The notes: generated by a model from the sequence alone, not told the origin. Positions 1 to 9,413 are shown, numbered from the stretch's first letter. The stretch: DNA of 64,000 bases from Hydrogenovibrio sp. 3SP14C1 (GCF_029625905.1 NZ_JARTLM010000003.1:62001-126000); one strand, 5' to 3'. Program-made: numbers and translations.

Positions 1-1
1 G

Positions 2-403
2 AACCATTTAATGGGCAGTCCGGACTGCCACCTCAAGTTTTCTTGTAACGATTGGATTCAAAACCAACCAGCTTACAACATTTCCGGCGATGAAACGGTA
101 GCCGAAGCATTTATTGAAGCCGTGAAAACCTTAGAAATCGATTGGGAAGAACAACTGTCTAAAGTAACCGGCGATTTAATCGCCTTCAAAGTCGGCTCTA
201 CGGTTCGACAAGGTCAAAAAACATCGCGGGAAGCCAAACAGAAAATCGGCGAAACGCTCAAAGAATACTTACAGTTTGAAATAGAAGTTCTGCCGACCCA
301 CTCACAAATCAACCGATTTGCGCACAATGTACAGCAAACCACCCAAGCGGTGGACCAACTGGCTGAACGCATTCAACGCCTGCAAAACACCTCTTCCACT
401 TAA
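2..403 (+). CDS. ubiJ: Ubiquinone biosynthesis accessory factor UbiJ, C-terminal part (5' end outside window)
   Basis: The reading frame is open from the window edge, so the methionine codon at base 11 is probably internal. UbiJ proteins are about 200 residues, and roughly 134 are visible here. The visible part fits the end of an SCP2-type lipid-binding domain (around ISGDETVAEAFIEAV) followed by a helical tail with the heptad-like segment VDQLAERIQRLQ. In known bacteria UbiJ is a soluble scaffold that holds polyprenyl intermediates for the aerobic ubiquinone hydroxylases. The identification rests on that pattern and on ubiB starting 13 bases downstream, because ubiE-ubiJ-ubiB is the usual operon. 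Base 1 gives no information about the start codon or promoter. Confidence 0.8.
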   Translation, partial: NHLMGSPDCHLKFSCNDWIQNQPAYNISGDETVAEAFIEAVKTLEIDWEEQLSKVTGDLIAFKVGSTVRQGQKTSREAKQKIGETLKEYLQFEIEVLPTHSQINRFAHNVQQTTQAVDQLAERIQRLQNTSST

Positions 404-416
404 TTGACGACAGCAC

Positions 417-2057
417 ATGAATATCATTAGTAAATCTTTTCGACAACTGACTCGCATCATTAAAATCAATCGCGTTCTCACCCATTATCAAATCGACAAA
501 TTGGTCCTCAGTGACACCAAATATGCATGGCTGATTGTTGCCAACTTGCTGTTGCCGTGGAACTGGCGCTTTCAATCCAAAGGCAACCGTGGTGAACGCA
601 TTCGGCTAGCTTTGGAAGAACTTGGTCCAATCTTCATCAAACTGGGCCAGGCGCTTTCCACGCGAAAGGATTTGCTGCCGGAAGACATCTCGGTTGAATT
701 ACGAAAACTGCAAGACGATTGTCCACCGTTTGACGAGCAGCATTCTATCAGTATCATCGAAAAAGGCCTGAAACGCCCTATCGAAGAAGCATATGCCAGC
801 TTTGACCCCACACCAATGGCCTCGGCTTCCATTGCACAAGTTCATGCCGCTACCCTTTATGACGGTTCAGAAGTAGTCGTCAAAGTGGTTCGTCCTAACA
901 TCAAACCGGTAATTGAGCAAGATGTTGCCATCATGAAATCACTGGCGCAATTACTCGAAGCAGCAGTGAAAGAATCGAAGCGCCTACACCCGACCGAAGT
1001 GGTGGAAGAGTTTGAAAAAACCATTCTCGATGAACTGGATATGATGCGAGAAGCCTCCAATGCCTCGCAATTGCGCCGTAATTTTGAAAATTCTGACTTA
1101 CTATACGTGCCTGATATTTATTGGTCTCACACCAATGACAATGTGATGACGATGGAGCGTATTTACGGCATCCGTATTTCTGAAGTCGATAAATTAAAAG
1201 CCGCTAACATTGATTTGACGGATCTGTCGGCAAAAGGCGTCACCATCTTTTTTACCCAGGTGTTCAAACACAATTTCTTCCATGCCGACATGCACCCGGG
1301 TAATATTTTTGTGTTGCCGGATGGACGTTATGCCGCCATTGATTTCGGCATTATGGGCACCCTTAACCCAGAAGACCAACGCTATCTGGCGGAAAACTTC
1401 CTGGCCTTTTTCAATCGTGATTATTTACGTGTGTCCGAGCTCCACATTGAATCCGGCTGGGTGCCGGCCGACACCCGAGTCAACGAATTGGAATCGGCGA
1501 TTCGTTCCGTCTGCGAACCGATTTGGGATCGCCCGTTAAAAGAAATTTCGTTCGGTTTGTTCCTGATGCGCTTATTCCAAACCGCGCGTCGTTTTGGCAT
1601 GGAAGTTCAACCACAGCTGGTGTTGCTGCAAAAAACACTGCTTAACATTGAAGGGCTTGGACGCCAACTGGATGACGAACTCGATTTATGGGATACCGCC
1701 AAACCCTTTTTGGAAGATTGGATGCAAGAACGCGTCGGGCTAAAAAGCCTGGTGAAAAACACCAAAGCCAATCTGCCCTTCTGGATTGAACAGGCACCCA
1801 GCTTACCGGGTTTATTGCACACCAGTTTACAGAAGCTGTCACATGCTAATTTTGACCAGCAATCTGAACAGATTGCCCGCTTAGAGCAACAATTGGCCAA
1901 ACAGCAAAAAGCGGATCGCAATCGCGCCATTGCCGTGCTGTTGTTTGTTATCGCCGCCATTCCAGAGCTGACTCACGTGCCTTACTTAATGCAACAAGTT
2001 TGGTTACAAGGTGTTATAGCCGTGTTAGGGCTTTATTTCCTCTTTAAAAAACCTTAA
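417..2057 (+). CDS. ubiB: Ubiquinone biosynthesis atypical kinase/ATPase UbiB
   Basis: This is a member of the ABC1/ADCK/UbiB atypical kinase family, needed for coenzyme Q synthesis. At 546 residues it has normal length. Visible hallmarks are the KxGQ motif (FIKLGQALSTRKDLLPEDI, near residue 75), the alanine-rich nucleotide loop (ASIAQVHAA), the VVVKVVRP lysine strand, the catalytic segment HADMHPGN and the metal-binding DFG in AIDFGIMG. Two hydrophobic segments at the extreme C-terminus (from about residue 500) fit the known membrane anchor. It follows ubiJ closely and is probably translated from the same mRNA. The exact biochemical role of UbiB, ATPase-driven extraction of membrane lipid intermediates, is family knowledge and not visible here. 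Confidence 0.95.
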   Translation: MNIISKSFRQLTRIIKINRVLTHYQIDKLVLSDTKYAWLIVANLLLPWNWRFQSKGNRGERIRLALEELGPIFIKLGQALSTRKDLLPEDISVELRKLQDDCPPFDEQHSISIIEKGLKRPIEEAYASFDPTPMASASIAQVHAATLYDGSEVVVKVVRPNIKPVIEQDVAIMKSLAQLLEAAVKESKRLHPTEVVEEFEKTILDELDMMREASNASQLRRNFENSDLLYVPDIYWSHTNDNVMTMERIYGIRISEVDKLKAANIDLTDLSAKGVTIFFTQVFKHNFFHADMHPGNIFVLPDGRYAAIDFGIMGTLNPEDQRYLAENFLAFFNRDYLRVSELHIESGWVPADTRVNELESAIRSVCEPIWDRPLKEISFGLFLMRLFQTARRFGMEVQPQLVLLQKTLLNIEGLGRQLDDELDLWDTAKPFLEDWMQERVGLKSLVKNTKANLPFWIEQAPSLPGLLHTSLQKLSHANFDQQSEQIARLEQQLAKQQKADRNRAIAVLLFVIAAIPELTHVPYLMQQVWLQGVIAVLGLYFLFKKP

Positions 2058-2080
2058 CCCCCAGGTAAGAAAGGCAAGCG

Positions 2081-3367
2081 ATGTTTAACTTACAGCAACA
2101 TGGCACAACGGTCAAAACCGAGTTTATCGCAGGCTTGACGACTTTCTTAACCATGCTGTATATCGTACCGGTCAATGGCTTCATTCTCAGTGATGCCGGC
2201 ATGCCGATGGCGGCGGTGATTACCGCAACCGCCTTGATTACCATTTTTTCAACGCTGCTGAATGGCTTTTGGTCCAACACACCGATTGCGATGAGCGTCG
2301 GCATGGGGTTAAACGCCTACTTTACCTACGGTTTAGTGCTCGGCATGCAGATTCCTTGGCAAACCGCTTTAGGCGTTGTTTTTCTCTCCGGTGTTTTATT
2401 TGTCATTCTCTCTTTCACGTCTTTCCGATCTTGGATAATGTCCTCTATTCCGATTGATTTACGCCGTGCGATTAGTGCGGGGATTGGCGCTTTTATTGCC
2501 TTTATCGGTTTGGAGAAAATTGGCATCATTACTCACAGCGATGCCACGCTTGTAACCTTAGGCGATTTTTCCTCACCGGAAGTGTTATTGGGCATCGCTG
2601 GTTTTTTCCTAGCGCTCATCGCCTACGCTTATAAAATGAAAGGCGCTTTCGTGCTCTCCATTGCTGTGACTGCCATCATCGGCTGGGTATTTGGCATTGC
2701 TGACACGCCCCAATCCTTTTTCAGCCTGCCGGCATCGATTACGCCAATTGCCTTTCAGCTGGATATTGTTTCGGCATTCACCTTATCTTTGTTACCAGTC
2801 ATATTGATTTTTTTAATTACAGATATGTTCGATACGCTCGGCAGTATCACAGGGATTGGGATGCGTGCGCAATTGTTTCAAACGTCGGATAAAAAAGATT
2901 ACTCGCTGGAAAACACATTGAAAACGGATGCACTATCCACCGTTGCCGGCAGTACCGTTGGTGTCACGTCGGTAACGGCATTCATTGAATCAGCAACGGG
3001 GATCGAACAAGGCGGTCGCACCGGTTTAACGGCGGTTTTCACTGGGCTTTTGTTTATCAGCACTTTGTTTATGCTGCCGCTGTTCCAAGCGTTACCTCAA
3101 AATGCCATTTACCCAATTTTGGTCATCGTGGGCATCTTAATGTTCAGCGAACTGGGCAATGTCACGTTTAAAGAAAGTGACTTAGCAACCAATGCCGCGG
3201 TTTTTTTGATTGTGTTACTCATGCCACTCACTTATTCCATTACCACAGGGGTTGCTGCAGGGTTTGTGGTTTATGTGGCATTAAAACTGATTAAAAAAGA
3301 ATTTAAGGCACTGAATCCGGGCATTATCGTAATCGCATTAATCAGTGGATTGGTCTTTGTTCTTTAA
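2081..3367 (+). CDS. NCS2-family (AzgA-like) purine permease
   Basis: This polytopic inner-membrane protein of 428 residues has about twelve hydrophobic segments. It matches the nucleobase-cation symporter 2 family, AzgA branch (adenine/guanine/hypoxanthine uptake). The N-terminus (KTEFIAGLTTFLTMLYIVPVN) and the segment MSVGMGLNAYFTYG are characteristic. So are the central DMFDTLGSITGIG motif and the SVTAFIESATGIEQGGRTGLTA stretch that lines the substrate site in this family. It starts 23 bases after ubiB on the same strand and is followed by a strong terminator, so it may be the last gene of the ubi transcript. The substrate is inferred: a purine base is likely, but which one cannot be read from sequence. 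Confidence 0.85.
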   Translation: MFNLQQHGTTVKTEFIAGLTTFLTMLYIVPVNGFILSDAGMPMAAVITATALITIFSTLLNGFWSNTPIAMSVGMGLNAYFTYGLVLGMQIPWQTALGVVFLSGVLFVILSFTSFRSWIMSSIPIDLRRAISAGIGAFIAFIGLEKIGIITHSDATLVTLGDFSSPEVLLGIAGFFLALIAYAYKMKGAFVLSIAVTAIIGWVFGIADTPQSFFSLPASITPIAFQLDIVSAFTLSLLPVILIFLITDMFDTLGSITGIGMRAQLFQTSDKKDYSLENTLKTDALSTVAGSTVGVTSVTAFIESATGIEQGGRTGLTAVFTGLLFISTLFMLPLFQALPQNAIYPILVIVGILMFSELGNVTFKESDLATNAAVFLIVLLMPLTYSITTGVAAGFVVYVALKLIKKEFKALNPGIIVIALISGLVFVL

Positions 3368-3393
3368 CCACTCGCATACATCGTTAAACATTG

Positions 3394-3419
3394 AAAAATG
3401 CCCAGGCCTGGGCATTTTT
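3394..3419 (+). terminator. Rho-independent terminator after the NCS2 permease
   Basis: A perfect inverted repeat of 13 bp per arm (AAAAATGCCCAGG and its complement) has no spacer and runs directly into T residues. It lies between convergent genes and has a U-tract in both directions, so it can serve both. Its centre is the recurrent palindrome CCAGGCCTGG discussed in the findings. Confidence 0.85.
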
Positions 3420-3441
3420 TTATCCTCAATTTCAACCATAA

Positions 3442-4005
3442 TTAAGGCTTTGGGCGTTTGTCAGGGCGGTAACGGGGTTCGCTCAATAAAGGCGCGGCAA
3501 ATTCAATATCCCGATCCAGGTCCAATGTTTCAATCAAATGGTCGTAAGAGGTTTGTGGCTTGACATCAAACACAGCTGTAAACCGGTTCGGTAACGGTGA
3601 CACTTTTTGAAACCCGTATCGAGCAGCAATGAGATCAATATGTTCCTGCCGATACGTTTTAATCAAGAAAATGCCATTAATCACGGCATTGTGACCGGTT
3701 TTTTTATTGAGTAAAACCGGCACCATCTCTACTGAAGCGCTAACAATAGGCGCACAATGATCGACATCAAACCAAGCCGTTTTTCCTTGATAAATGAACC
3801 AGCCGCCATTGCGACCAATGAATTGCGCGCCTAACTCGCTCGGCATTTCGCTTGGGGAACGCATACTTCCAAACCGATTAGGCTTATTTTCGTAACTGGG
3901 TCCAGCCATTTGCGCCACCAGTTGGCAGGCTTCGGTAAAAGCATAGATAGGAAAGCTGACCCAGGCCAGTAGCACTAACACAAACATTTGTTTTGTCATG
4001 TTCAA
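3442..4005 (-). CDS. Secreted protein resembling the external chaperone of Aeromonas-type serine protease
   Basis: A 187-residue protein with a plain signal peptide: a short charged start, a hydrophobic core (MFVLVLLAWVSFPIYA) and a likely cut after AYA-like residues, so it is probably periplasmic or secreted. The mature part contains a block (residues about 75-180) that reads like the C-terminal half of the ASP external chaperone family. It has a hydrophobic core, then IFLIKTYRQEHIDLIAARYGF, LPNRFTAVFDV, YDHLIETLDLD and a basic tail. In that family the protein folds and inhibits a subtilisin-like protease, but no protease gene lies beside it here. The match is from memory of the pattern and is tentative. 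Another unknown secreted protein is the alternative. Confidence 0.55.
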   Translation of the reverse strand: MNMTKQMFVLVLLAWVSFPIYAFTEACQLVAQMAGPSYENKPNRFGSMRSPSEMPSELGAQFIGRNGGWFIYQGKTAWFDVDHCAPIVSASVEMVPVLLNKKTGHNAVINGIFLIKTYRQEHIDLIAARYGFQKVSPLPNRFTAVFDVKPQTSYDHLIETLDLDRDIEFAAPLLSEPRYRPDKRPKP

Positions 4006-4302
4006 CCTTTTATAAAGGAGAGCGCTTTACGCTCGGAATTAAAGTTTTATTTTAATGCATGAGTGATAACGACATGAATCAATCTGTAATCGCGATTAAT
4101 ATTTTATCCTGAGCCACATGACCCACCAACCTTGTTACGAACGCATAAATAAGTATTTCTCGTCACCTCATAAAAACTTTCATTCCAAAATCATAATGCG
4201 TCTATGGAAGAGCCTGTTCAATTACCCTATACTGTGCAGTGAATTAAATCATACGAAATAATATGTATTTTAAATACAAACAAACTTTGAGGATTATGAA
4301 AC

Positions 4303-4692
4303 ATGAGAAAAATCACCATTCTGATGATTGGCCTAGGACGTATCGGTGGGAAGTTTTATGAACAATTTACCCAGATGAATTCTGAGAACATCGAAATTAT
4401 CGGCATCAGCGAACCCAATCAAGACAACCCTCTGCTAGACGATGCTCAAGATCGTGGTATTCCAAACTTTCCCGATTTTGAAGAAGCATTAGATCAGTTT
4501 GGTACTGAAATCGATATCATTATGGATACCTCTAACCGCGCTGAGTTGAAGCAAGCGATTCGTCAAGCGCTACAAGAACGAAAGAATCAACATACTGTTT
4601 TGGTTCCGATGGTAGTGGACTATTTGATGTGGTATTTATTGCCTGGCTCAGAAGCCATTCCTCAATCGCACCATGAAAATATTGGCTATTAA
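4303..4692 (+). CDS. Small stand-alone Rossmann-fold protein (NAD(P)-binding, homoserine/aspartate dehydrogenase-like)
   Basis: A 129-residue protein that consists almost only of an N-terminal dinucleotide-binding fold. It begins ITILMIGLGRIGGKFYEQF, with a GxGxxG loop at residues about 10-15, then a second strand IEIIGISEP and a later strand-helix with DIIMDTSNRAELKQAI. The catalytic domain found in full-length dehydrogenases is missing. An upstream GAGG ribosome site supports the chosen ATG. It stands alone between a long upstream spacer and its own terminator. It lies just before the DabA gene on the opposite strand and has no clear functional link to it. Function unknown; a nucleotide-binding or sensory role is only a guess. 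Confidence 0.6.
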   Translation: MRKITILMIGLGRIGGKFYEQFTQMNSENIEIIGISEPNQDNPLLDDAQDRGIPNFPDFEEALDQFGTEIDIIMDTSNRAELKQAIRQALQERKNQHTVLVPMVVDYLMWYLLPGSEAIPQSHHENIGY

Positions 4693-4718
4693 ATCAGCTC
4701 TATACAAAAACTAAAAAG

Positions 4719-4740
4719 CCCGCGTTATGCGGGTTTTTTT
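4719..4740 (+). terminator. Rho-independent terminator between the small Rossmann gene and dabA
   Basis: The stem CCCGC/GCGGG with loop GTTAT is followed by seven T residues on the plus strand and preceded by a run of A. It can therefore terminate both the upstream gene and the convergent dabBA transcript. Confidence 0.8.
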
Positions 4741-4774
4741 ATCGAAAAAGAATGCGTCCAAAAGCACCATAGCC

Positions 4775-7228
4775 TTAATTTTTGGACAACCATTTTTGAT
4801 TTAAATAACGTTCAATCGTCCCGCTGCGATCCCATTGAAAGCAGTAAAGCCATTCGTTATCTATTAATTGACGAACCACCTCATTTTCTGCGACGACTTT
4901 AGCTATCGCTTCTTTCGGTGCATCAATATAAACACTTAAACGCAACGGTTCATGCATCCATTTCTCACCGTTATGAAGAGACTGCATCGGCAATCCGATT
5001 CTCAAATCGCCACCATTGCCTTCAAACACGCCAATACAGCCATCAACCACATTATGTAACACTTTGTTACCACTGCCATAGACATGGTTATCACACACTG
5101 ACGCATAGTATTGCAGATTAATCCAGTTAGCGACCACCATAGGTGCCGTCATAATCAACGTCAAAAGGGACAAGTCTTCATCTTGCGCCCAATCATAATC
5201 ATGTAAAAAAGCACGACCATCCAGATCAAGTCCTTTGGTTCGGTATCGAGGCGCGACAATAAAAGCAGCATTATTTGACAAGCCCCATTCCGGGCGAACT
5301 TGAGACCAATCTTGTGCGCGGCGCTGAACCGATTCCTGCAAATCCTGACCTTGCAAATGACTTAACCCTAAACGGGTTGCACGTTCTTGCCTGGCTAATT
5401 CTGTTGCGCGCCATAACCAGTTTTTAATTTTTTCATTAACCCCCTGAGGCCCAAAACAGGTAAATTCATCGGTCGTCGTATTGTGCATCACCGCAATAAA
5501 GCGTGTATGGTCAGGAATTTCAATGCCTTTCTGTTCTAGCCCTTTACGTACTGACATATCATTCAATAAAAAGGCCAAAACACGCACATTGATTTCACCA
5601 GTCTGCCCACCGCAAGCACCACAGTCTAATCCTGCGGCATGAGGATTGTTACAGCTGCTACTTCCATGACCTACCAACATGACGGTTTCAGCCAGATCAT
5701 GATCCAATCCCATCGCATGCAAAATACCGGCTGCTAAATCCACTTTTTGCCCAACCGTTAATTGAGCTCCCTCTTGGGTTAACTCGAATTCATCCGTTGT
5801 CGGTAAATGATTCACTGGGTTCGGGTGATTTTCTGGAAATAACGTATTTCTCAATAGTTTAAAGGCATAGATAAGCCCCGTTGCTTCAACCATACTAAAC
5901 GTAGCAGGTGGCGCATTTCCCCATTCTATCCAACGTGCTTTTTTGTTTAGCGTGTGTTTGGTATTGTTTTTAACCGTCTCAGGCAATATAGGCGTGACTT
6001 TGATGCCGGATTTTAATAACCCTGGCAACTGCGGACGAGACACATCGGTTCCAACGGGTTGATATTCTATCGGAAGCCCAAAAAAACCGGCAAACCCGAT
6101 AGTTTCAATCCCAGCATCTTGTGATTCCAAAGCACGCCTAATCACTTCAGAACGCACATCAATACAAAAAGCGGCTTGCAGTACAGGAGGTTGCTGTTCA
6201 ACCTTATCCGATGTTTTGCTGACATGCTGTAGTTGTTGATGCAAACTAGATTGATAAGCAATTTCTGAAGCGCGTTGCCAAACCCACAATTTTGCCTGTG
6301 CTGCTTCATGAATTTCGGCTAACTCAGGTAAAATATTCATTTGATGACGCCACATCACCTTAAGCTCATTAAAGACAGCACGATCACTTTCTTTTTGGTG
6401 TCGCCAAAGAACCCATTCCCATGCAACGCGAATAGCTAAGAAATCCAGCATTAATCCATTTTCTTCATTGCTGAGACGATCCTGCCACCGTAAATAGGCC
6501 ACCCAAGATGCCCAACCATTAACATCCAATAACAAAGCATGGGCATAGTCTGCTATCTGGTTATCTGCAACACTCAAGCCAACCAATACTTCAGCCAAAA
6601 GGTCTTCAGGCGTTTCAGGTAAATCCAAAAACTGTTCGGTTAGACCATCTTCAGCCATTAAAATTTCAATGCCCTTATCTTGGCGAGTGGTTTCTAACCA
6701 CTCTTTGTATAATCCTTTATAGGTTTCAGCAAAAGCGCCCTGACTTTCTTTATGTCGGAAAAAGTCCGCACAAAACTGGCTAATTTGATGCGTAATCTCA
6801 TCCCGCCAAGCCATCTTGTATTTACGGTCACGCCCACTGTCAACTAAATCACTAATGTTATGCCAGTGCGTATGTTCGTCATCTTCCAGGAGATATCGCT
6901 CTAAGTTTTCAACTGTATACTCTTGACCGAGGTCTTCCGATGCCTGCTGCAAATGATGCGGGAGTAAACTCTCCATCCAAACTTCCTGAAAATAAGACTT
7001 GGACATCAGACAATGCGCCTGACTCAGAGCAGTCAACTTGGCTGAAACTTTCGTGAAATGCTCATCGCGCATTTCCCACCATGGATTTACCGCGATCAAT
7101 TCATCCAAGGACCAAGTCGGGGCAATCTTGTTACAAGCCTTATTCAATTCGTCTTTTTGCTTCTCAGACAAATGTGCTACCAACGCGGTTACCTGATCGG
7201 TTTTGATATATTCAGTTACTTTTTGCAT
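4775..7228 (-). CDS. dabA: DabA, inorganic carbon pump subunit (UPF0753/DUF2309, carbonic-anhydrase-like)
   Basis: DabA is the large cytoplasmic/peripheral subunit of the DAB complex, which accumulates bicarbonate by energy-coupled CO2 hydration. The 817-residue length is typical. The beta-carbonic-anhydrase-like zinc site is intact: C355 and D357 in FCIDVRSE, H521 in VGHGSSSC and C536 in GLDCGACG. The H-to-C spacing of 15 equals that of the characterised Halothiobacillus protein (H524/C539, from the literature). dabB lies 12 bases upstream on the same strand, giving the usual dabB-dabA pair. The location beside cbbR and the carboxysome operon fits a role in feeding bicarbonate to the carboxysome. 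Expression probably responds to low inorganic carbon through the neighbouring LysR regulator (inference). Confidence 0.95.
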   Translation of the reverse strand: MQKVTEYIKTDQVTALVAHLSEKQKDELNKACNKIAPTWSLDELIAVNPWWEMRDEHFTKVSAKLTALSQAHCLMSKSYFQEVWMESLLPHHLQQASEDLGQEYTVENLERYLLEDDEHTHWHNISDLVDSGRDRKYKMAWRDEITHQISQFCADFFRHKESQGAFAETYKGLYKEWLETTRQDKGIEILMAEDGLTEQFLDLPETPEDLLAEVLVGLSVADNQIADYAHALLLDVNGWASWVAYLRWQDRLSNEENGLMLDFLAIRVAWEWVLWRHQKESDRAVFNELKVMWRHQMNILPELAEIHEAAQAKLWVWQRASEIAYQSSLHQQLQHVSKTSDKVEQQPPVLQAAFCIDVRSEVIRRALESQDAGIETIGFAGFFGLPIEYQPVGTDVSRPQLPGLLKSGIKVTPILPETVKNNTKHTLNKKARWIEWGNAPPATFSMVEATGLIYAFKLLRNTLFPENHPNPVNHLPTTDEFELTQEGAQLTVGQKVDLAAGILHAMGLDHDLAETVMLVGHGSSSCNNPHAAGLDCGACGGQTGEINVRVLAFLLNDMSVRKGLEQKGIEIPDHTRFIAVMHNTTTDEFTCFGPQGVNEKIKNWLWRATELARQERATRLGLSHLQGQDLQESVQRRAQDWSQVRPEWGLSNNAAFIVAPRYRTKGLDLDGRAFLHDYDWAQDEDLSLLTLIMTAPMVVANWINLQYYASVCDNHVYGSGNKVLHNVVDGCIGVFEGNGGDLRIGLPMQSLHNGEKWMHEPLRLSVYIDAPKEAIAKVVAENEVVRQLIDNEWLYCFQWDRSGTIERYLNQKWLSKN

Positions 7229-7240
7229 TTTTTATTACCT

Positions 7241-8794
7241 TTAAACTGACTCTTCTTTTGGAATCTGTAATTTTTTAGGTTTAAACCTAACGGGTAAACG
7301 CGTTGGATAGATTCTCAAATTCAAACGCGTTACCCATTCATCCAAATAAAACCCGGCATAGAAAGCTCTTCTGGTTTTAATCATCCAAGGCGTATCATTG
7401 TGATAACGCAATAAAATATACCCCGCCATAAATAGCACCAGAAGCAAGCCAATCCATAAGTCACCTTGCCAACCTACACTTGTCGTCATCGACGGCACAA
7501 TCAAGCTCGCGCCACTTTTTTGTAAGCTGTAAACCAATAAAAGCACAGCTCCTAAAGCGACCATGCTGACAATGGAGGCAGATGTCAGTCGGCTTCGTCT
7601 CTCGGCAATCAGTAACGTGATTGCAATGGCAAACAAAAGCCAAGGACTATACGGTGCCGATAAGTCAGCTGACCAAATCAACCCGCCCACCATGACAAAA
7701 GCAGCCAGGCCTGCAATAAACCATTCCTTACGCTTTGGTGGCTGAGCCGCTGCAAGGTGTCGTTTGATACTTGATTCCACCTCTGAACCAGAGTTCAAGA
7801 AGGCATAGGCTTTGTAACATGAGTGAGCGACCAAATGTAGCAACGCTAACTCAAAGAGACCTAAAGCACATTCAACCAGCATTAGCCCCATTTGGGACAT
7901 GGTGGACCAAGCCAGACGAACCTTTACGGAAACACGGGTCATCATGACGAGCGCAGCCAACACAGTGGTAATTCCTCCGACGACCAACAACAGCCATTGA
8001 GCAATATCAGACAACATAATTAATGGGGCGAATAAAATCATTAGATACCCGCCTAAATTAATAATTCCGGCGTGCAACAACGCCGACACTGGCGTTGGGG
8101 CTTCGACTACCTGAATCAGCCAGCCATGCAATGGTAATTGCGCACACTTGACCAATGCGGCTAATGCTAGAAATACAGCAGCAACTTGATCGATTCCACT
8201 TAAGTCACCCGATGCTTTCACATTTCGGTAAATTTCACTAATGAACCAAGTGCCATGTTCATAATAAAGAATGAGAATGGCAGCCAATAAACAGGCTTCA
8301 GCCACTCTGGCAAAAATAAATTTCTTATGCGCGGCTAACACCGCACGTTGACGGTTTGGGAAAAAGATAAGCAGTCTGTGCAGGCTTAAACTGATTGACA
8401 CCCATGCAACCATTAGTACGAGCATATGATTACTGACAACCACGGTTGCGACACTTCCTAACGTCACCAGCAACCATCGAAGGTAGCGCTTTTCTTCTTC
8501 TACGTTTCCAGACATATAACTACTGGAATAACGAATATTGACAAATGCGATAAAACTCACCATGCCGAGCATCACTAAACTCATTGCAGAAGCACCAAAC
8601 CACTGATGCGCTCCTGCTAACGTCACCCAACCAAAATAAACGGCAACCCCCAAAAACAAGGTCAAAGCTAACCCGAGCAAACTAATATTGGCAGCCAATG
8701 ACCAATTTGCACGTTTTTCGTTAGCTAGAGCGCCAATAAAAAAACTCACTGGTACAAACAACATCATTACTGACCCAATCCATTGCATACTCAT
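7241..8794 (-). CDS. dabB: DabB, membrane subunit of the inorganic carbon pump (NuoL/MrpA-like)
   Basis: A 517-residue polytopic membrane protein of the proton-conducting NADH dehydrogenase subunit 5/Mrp antiporter family. Family signatures include the segment LPLHGWLIQVVEAPTPVSALLHAG, with its glutamate and the preceding lysine (ALVKCAQLP), and STMSQMGLM. It has about thirteen hydrophobic helices and a short basic cytoplasmic tail (RLPVRFKPKKLQIP) that may contact DabA. In the DAB system this subunit supplies the cation gradient coupling for DabA. It is first in a two-gene unit with dabA. A 600-base non-coding region upstream carries possible operator sequences. It is distinguished from respiratory NuoL by the absence of other nuo genes and by pairing with DabA. 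Confidence 0.93.
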   Translation of the reverse strand: MSMQWIGSVMMLFVPVSFFIGALANEKRANWSLAANISLLGLALTLFLGVAVYFGWVTLAGAHQWFGASAMSLVMLGMVSFIAFVNIRYSSSYMSGNVEEEKRYLRWLLVTLGSVATVVVSNHMLVLMVAWVSISLSLHRLLIFFPNRQRAVLAAHKKFIFARVAEACLLAAILILYYEHGTWFISEIYRNVKASGDLSGIDQVAAVFLALAALVKCAQLPLHGWLIQVVEAPTPVSALLHAGIINLGGYLMILFAPLIMLSDIAQWLLLVVGGITTVLAALVMMTRVSVKVRLAWSTMSQMGLMLVECALGLFELALLHLVAHSCYKAYAFLNSGSEVESSIKRHLAAAQPPKRKEWFIAGLAAFVMVGGLIWSADLSAPYSPWLLFAIAITLLIAERRSRLTSASIVSMVALGAVLLLVYSLQKSGASLIVPSMTTSVGWQGDLWIGLLLVLFMAGYILLRYHNDTPWMIKTRRAFYAGFYLDEWVTRLNLRIYPTRLPVRFKPKKLQIPKEESV

Positions 8795-8980
8795 CGTTAA
8801 CTCCTAAAAACATTGCAAACTTCTAATCAAATTCTTTCTATTGGCACTCTGACTGTTGTACGCCACTATCCAAGTGATTGAATGCGTTTTAAATATTAGG
8901 AGATGTGGAGGGTAAATAAAAATTGGGAAATCGAATAAGACCTATAGACTCTAGGACATAACTAAAAGAAAACAGAACGG

Positions 8981-8997
8981 TTAAGAAATCTTCTTAA
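8981..8997. promoter_or_regulatory. Candidate operator dyad upstream of dabB
   Basis: TTAAGAA and TTCTTAA form a perfect 7-bp inverted repeat around ATC. A related 17-bp sequence lies just upstream of the LysR gene, with 13 of 17 positions identical. Neither follows the strict T-N11-A LysR rule, so binding by the adjacent regulator is a guess. Confidence 0.35.
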
Positions 8998-9257
8998 TCC
9001 AATTATTTCCTTTAAAAAAATGCTGATCCCTTTAAATAAAAGGCATCTGATAGCACTTTAAGAAAGTCAACATTGTCTAAATTTAAATAAAATGACCCGA
9101 AAATGGACTCGCCATTTGTCAGAAAATAAACTCAATTTAAAAAATAAAATATAGCAAAGTAAATAAATCACTCGTGAAGACACCCGTAACCTTAAGTCAC
9201 CTTAATGCGGGATTTATCAGATAAGGTTGAATATTGATTGGAATAATAGAAAGAGTG

Positions 9258-9293
9258 CACCAAGCCAGCTTTTATAAAGCAACGATCTTGGTG
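9258..9293. other. Nested inverted repeat in the cbbR-dabB spacer
   Basis: CACCAAG and CTTGGTG enclose a second hairpin, GCTTT-TAT-AAAGC. As RNA this gives a two-part stem. On the minus strand it would sit about 120 bases after the cbbR stop codon and far upstream of dabB. There is no U-tract, so it is not a standard terminator. It could be a 3'-UTR or leader structure, or chance in A/T-rich DNA. Confidence 0.3.
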
Positions 9294-9413
9294 AACTGAA
9301 AGAAAATCAACAAAATATTTTTTTTGAATAACAAATAAATATCAAGTCAAACTCTGACTGAGAGCTGATAACTTTAAGAATTAAAATACGGTTATTTTAG
9401 AAAGTGCCGCCGA

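Larger units (their letters stand above)
8795..9413 (-). promoter_or_regulatory. Non-coding region upstream of dabB, downstream of cbbR
   Basis: About 620 A/T-rich bases contain no convincing gene on either strand. The stretch should hold the dabBA promoter, but no -35/-10 pair stands out enough to name. It contains a 17-bp dyad (TTAAGAAATCTTCTTAA) about 190 bases from the dabB start. Closer to cbbR it also has a nested inverted repeat. Both are listed separately. Confidence 0.5.

Noticed and set aside
8840..8862. TTGGCAC near the dabB start as a sigma-54 promoter
   Set aside because: The spacing to the next TTG does not fit TGGCAC-N5-TTGC, and it lies on the strand opposite to dabB.
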